Shown here: positions 21,710 to 23,429 of the stretch, one piece after another
How positions within the stretch are numbered: the stretch's first letter is position 1
How the letters are laid out: each line of letters begins with the position of its first letter
Source: an uncultured Clostridia bacterium
GTDB lineage: Bacteria > Bacillota > Clostridia > Oscillospirales > Butyricicoccaceae
NCBI GenBank assembly: GCA_910586575.1
Contig: CAJUJQ010000039.1
Span: 1-23,429 of the forward strand
Direction: 5' to 3'
DNA: 23,429 nucleotides
Notes under the pieces: model-generated
The model's input: only the letters and a program-made list of their open reading frames with translations
The model's database searches: none
What the model was told of the DNA's origin: nothing
Program-made: the position numbers and the translations under genes

Positions 21710-22386
21710 AGCAATGAATGCCGGTACCGGTATAACAACGCAAAAAGGTATTATCCGGCACCGGTAAACATCTGTCCGGCATGTGGAGATGTGGTGGACC
21801 GGAGTGAGTGCCGGGCAGGACGGTGACGGAGGTTCTGCAGCGACCAGTGCCGGAAAAGGTACCATTACCAGAAGGTATTGGAGCAGCGGCGAAGCCGGGC
21901 GCGTCCCCCACAGATATGCCCAAATTGCGCAAAGGCGTTCCAACCGGAATGGGGTACGGGCATCCAGCGGAAATTCTGCGGCGACGCCTGCCGGATCGAG
22001 TGGTGAATGGAGTACCACAAAGCGCACCTTTCAGAAGAATTGCAGGCAGAGGAATGCGCGTTTTGCGGAGCACCCCTGACGGGAAAACAGAGGGGAAAAA
22101 CCTATTGCAGCCGGTTTTGCTATCTTTTGGCGATGGACCAGAAGCATGTGGAGGAAACCTGCGAATGGTGCGGGGAGAAGTTTACAGACGCCAACGGACG
22201 AGGGCGGCGGTACTGCAGCCGGAGCTGTGCCACAGCGGCTCGGTTCCCCCCTCGAGCACGGCGTGGAAGCCGGCGCATCCCTTCGGATGAGGCAAAGAAC
22301 TGGCGGAAGAAACTGACGGAAGCGGCGCGGGCCTGCGGAGCCGGGAAACGAGGGAAGCGGGTCCGGCTGAGTGCGGGATTACCAGC

Positions 22387-22674
22387 ATGTACACGGGCTT
22401 GGATGGCCTGACGGCAATCATTCGATACCACTTGAAGCATGATCCCTGCGACGGGAGCGTATATGTATTTCGGGACGGCACAGGCACGATGCTGAAATAT
22501 CTGGAGTGGGATGGGCAGAGCTTCCTACAGGGAAAGCGGCGTGCTCAGAGCGGGACCTATCCATGGCCGAAGGGAGAAAGCGGAAGCATCGTAGAGATTA
22601 ACGAGAGAGAATTTGAGTATCTGTTAAGCAAATCAATCGTTCCATTTCAGGAGAAAAAGGGCTGTGATGATTGA
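22387..22674 (+). CDS. tnpB: IS66-family accessory protein TnpB
   Basis: 95 residues, a little shorter than the usual 110-120. Family features: GLDGLTAIIR (4-13), the DGSVYVFRDG segment, KYLEWDGQSFLQGKRR and GTYPWPKGE. In IS66 elements TnpB is needed with TnpA and TnpC for efficient transposition; its exact action is unclear. Its ATG lies 25 bases inside the end of the zinc-finger ORF, a coupling arrangement typical of IS66 tnpA-tnpB. The stop falls inside the loop of an intrinsic terminator. The short N-terminus may be real or a sign of decay. Confidence 0.85.
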   Translation: MYTGLDGLTAIIRYHLKHDPCDGSVYVFRDGTGTMLKYLEWDGQSFLQGKRRAQSGTYPWPKGESGSIVEINEREFEYLLSKSIVPFQEKKGCDD

Positions 22675-22690
22675 AATCACAGCCCTTTTT
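22659..22690 (+). terminator. Intrinsic terminator between tnpB and tnpC
   Basis: Perfect 10-bp stem GGGCTGTGAT / ATCACAGCCC, 7-base loop containing the end of tnpB, then TTTTT. It should end tnpB transcripts before tnpC. Confidence 0.88.
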
Positions 22691-22703
22691 GTATAATCAT
22701 GTC

Positions 22704-22955
22704 ATGGGAAAAGAGATGAAAAGCGCTGCGGAATGGCGTGTGCTGCTTACGAAAAAGGAAGAAGAAATCACTGCCCGACAGAGACAGGTGGACTGGCTGA
22801 GCCAGCAGCTCCGCCTGACCCGACGGCAGCGTTTCAGCGCGTCCAGCGAACAGACGCAGGTTCTTTCAGCGCAGTTCTCTTTGTTTAACGAGGCAGAGTC
22901 CATAGCCTCACCAGACGCGGCGGAGCCAGACTTGGAGCAGATTACAATATCGTAA
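22704..22955 (+). pseudogene. tnpC: Truncated IS66 transposase TnpC (N-terminal part)
   Basis: 83 residues from ATG 22704; a TTG at 22671 lies in the terminator. The N-terminal helical region has EEEITARQRQVDWLSQQLRL and RRQRFSASSEQTQ, the usual IS66 TnpC start (leucine-zipper-like helix plus RR-RFG-SSE motif), and LFNEAE. Full TnpC is around 500 residues; the DDE domain is missing because an IS630-family remnant begins at about 22943 and supplies the stop at 22953-22955. A candidate pseudogene. Confidence 0.85.
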
Positions 22956-22961
22956 ACGACA

Positions 22962-23198
22962 TTAGCTTTCGCACTTAAAGGCACATAAGGAGGCCAATTT
23001 GTCATTTGGCTGACGATAAAAAGCGAAATAATCGTCCAAAGTGTCTTCAAGGGTTTGAGGATTTGCAAAGTAAGTGTTATGAGTAACCTCACGCCGGGTA
23101 ATTCTCCACACCTGCTCAATCGGATTCAAATCAGGAGAATAGGGTGGGAGGAATTGGTTTCTTGGGTTTGAGCGCCTCAAATCCCTGTTCGTCCGCAA
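22962..23198 (-). pseudogene. IS630-family transposase, C-terminal fragment
   Basis: The DDE_3 signature FLPPYSPDLNPIEQVWR is present, holding the last catalytic Glu, and the tail ends with NDKLASLCAFKCES. The two catalytic Asp residues that should precede it are missing. The first residues of this frame (MRTNRDLRRS) read the HTH-coding DNA in the wrong frame, so they are not native. Full-length members are about 330-350 residues. Confidence 0.85.
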
Positions 23199-23289
23199 TC
23201 TTTACCCATAACGTGATCATGCGTTTGCTGCTGCTGCAATCGGTACTCAGATAAGACGGAGTCAATCCGCTTAACACAAGATTAACCAT
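23131..23289 (-). pseudogene. IS630-family transposase, N-terminal HTH fragment
   Basis: 52-codon frame from ATG 23289. The sequence LVLSGLTPSYLS, then TLWVKIADEQGFEALKPKK, matches the helix-turn-helix region at the start of IS630 transposases (W-x-x-R-x-x-E-x-G-x-x-A-L pattern). It continues for only about eight residues before running out of frame into DNA coding for the C-terminal PPYSPDLN block. Confidence 0.65.
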
Positions 23290-23429
23290 TTCTACCTTGT
23301 GTCAATATTTGTCATCTGATATGCTGGCTAGTAGAGCATTGCTTAAATATCAGTGATTAAATCACCAATGGTATCCCGGCATATGTCCACTTAAATGGGT
23401 GTGCTGTAAGATTGTATTGTTCCATGAAA

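Larger units (their letters stand above)
21430..22411 (+). pseudogene. Tandem CxxC zinc-finger protein of the IS66-like element, disrupted
   Basis: Starts ATGAAAGAAGAAAAAG at 21430 and originally ran to TGA 22409-22411. It encodes about five or six C-x2-C-(G)...[KR]-x-[YF]-C-[SG]-x2-C fingers in a row: CFNC...KYCSNEC, CPAC...RFCSDQC, CPNC...KFCGDAC, CAFC...TYCSRFC and CEWC...RYCSRSC. It sits where IS66 tnpA normally lies, and its end overlaps tnpB, so a DNA-binding or accessory transposition role is a reasonable guess. It is broken by a 193-bp insertion between the first finger's Cys pair and by in-frame TGA at 21824 and 22004. Removing the insertion plus one duplicate restores the frame across the junction. 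The last part (22007-22411, 134 residues, starting MEYHKAHL directly after TGA) could still be translated and keeps two full fingers. Confidence 0.7.
21368..22942 (+). mobile_element. IS66-family element, partial and nested
   Basis: A likely left end starts at GTAAGCG (21368), matching the GTAA start usual for IS66 inverted repeats. It is followed by a zinc-finger ORF in the tnpA place, tnpB overlapping it by 25 bases, and the start of tnpC. The element is broken by a 193-bp inverted-repeat insertion (21508-21700) and cut at about 22943 by an IS630-family remnant. The right end is not in the window. The 8-base target duplicate, if any, would be the bases 21360-21367. Confidence 0.7.
22943..23416 (-). 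mobile_element. IS630-family element, internally deleted
   Basis: Minus-strand remnant with the transposase N-terminal HTH piece (23131-23289) and C-terminal piece (22962-23198) but no catalytic middle. Possible ends share TACAAT: 22943-22948 on the plus strand and its complement ATTGTA at 23411-23416, with only partial similarity beyond. Flanking TA would fit IS630 target choice. Boundaries are approximate. Confidence 0.6.

Overview
The window reads as chromosome from a GC-rich, endospore-forming member of the Clostridia (Firmicutes); a gut Oscillospirales-type organism would fit, but species cannot be read from the sequence. The reasons are a complete spoIIAA-spoIIAB-sigF operon, a PdaA-type cortex deacetylase, a B. 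subtilis-like alr-mazF neighbourhood, a CD1247-type protein next to efp, strong AGGAGG ribosome sites, frequent TTG/GTG starts and lipobox proteins.

Layout. 1-379: 3' remnant of an IS1634/IS4-type transposase. 484-4887 (+): nnrD, a GerS/YdcC-position lipoprotein, alr, an orphan mazF, a small membrane protein and an unrecognised linker-rich protein. 4998-5123 (-): a 41-residue ORF with a textbook ribosome site. 5308-5461: a potentially folded leader ending in an intrinsic terminator just before spoIIA. 5482-6949 (+): spoIIAA-spoIIAB-sigF, overlapping reading frames. 7011-8292 (-): an alpha/beta hydrolase and a YbjQ-family protein. 8718-10082 (+): a MATE exporter with its own promoter and a long leader. 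10319-13378 (-): a PTS EIICBA permease and its BglG/LicT/GlcT-type antiterminator, preceded by a promoter, a perfect palindrome and an RAT/terminator attenuator. 13612-15532 (-): exonuclease III and a class I aminotransferase. 15943-17789 (+): an EamA transporter, a helically phased repeat array and pdaA. 17909-19270 (-): an exported protein with about 12 WG repeats. 19529-21214 (+): a lipoprotein, efp, a CD1247-type zinc-ribbon protein and tRNA-Val(GAC).

The last 2 kb (21368-23429) is a nest of mobile DNA. An IS66-type element carries a tandem zinc-finger ORF in the tnpA position, then tnpB and a truncated tnpC. The zinc-finger ORF is broken by a 193-bp inverted-repeat element (MITE-like) flanked by a 9-bp duplication; removing the element and one duplicate restores a perfect finger. 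tnpC is cut by an IS630-family remnant that keeps its N-terminal HTH and C-terminal end but has lost the catalytic middle.

Functional themes: spore biology (sigma-F switch; GerS-like lipoprotein, alanine racemase and PdaA all bear on cortex and germination), sugar uptake controlled by RNA antitermination, and envelope functions. The less explained signals are the spoIIA leader, the divergent 41-aa ORF, the phased repeats before pdaA, the palindrome on the licT promoter, and the zinc-finger/MITE/IS66 nest. All assignments come from reading the sequence and from remembered family motifs; no database search was run.
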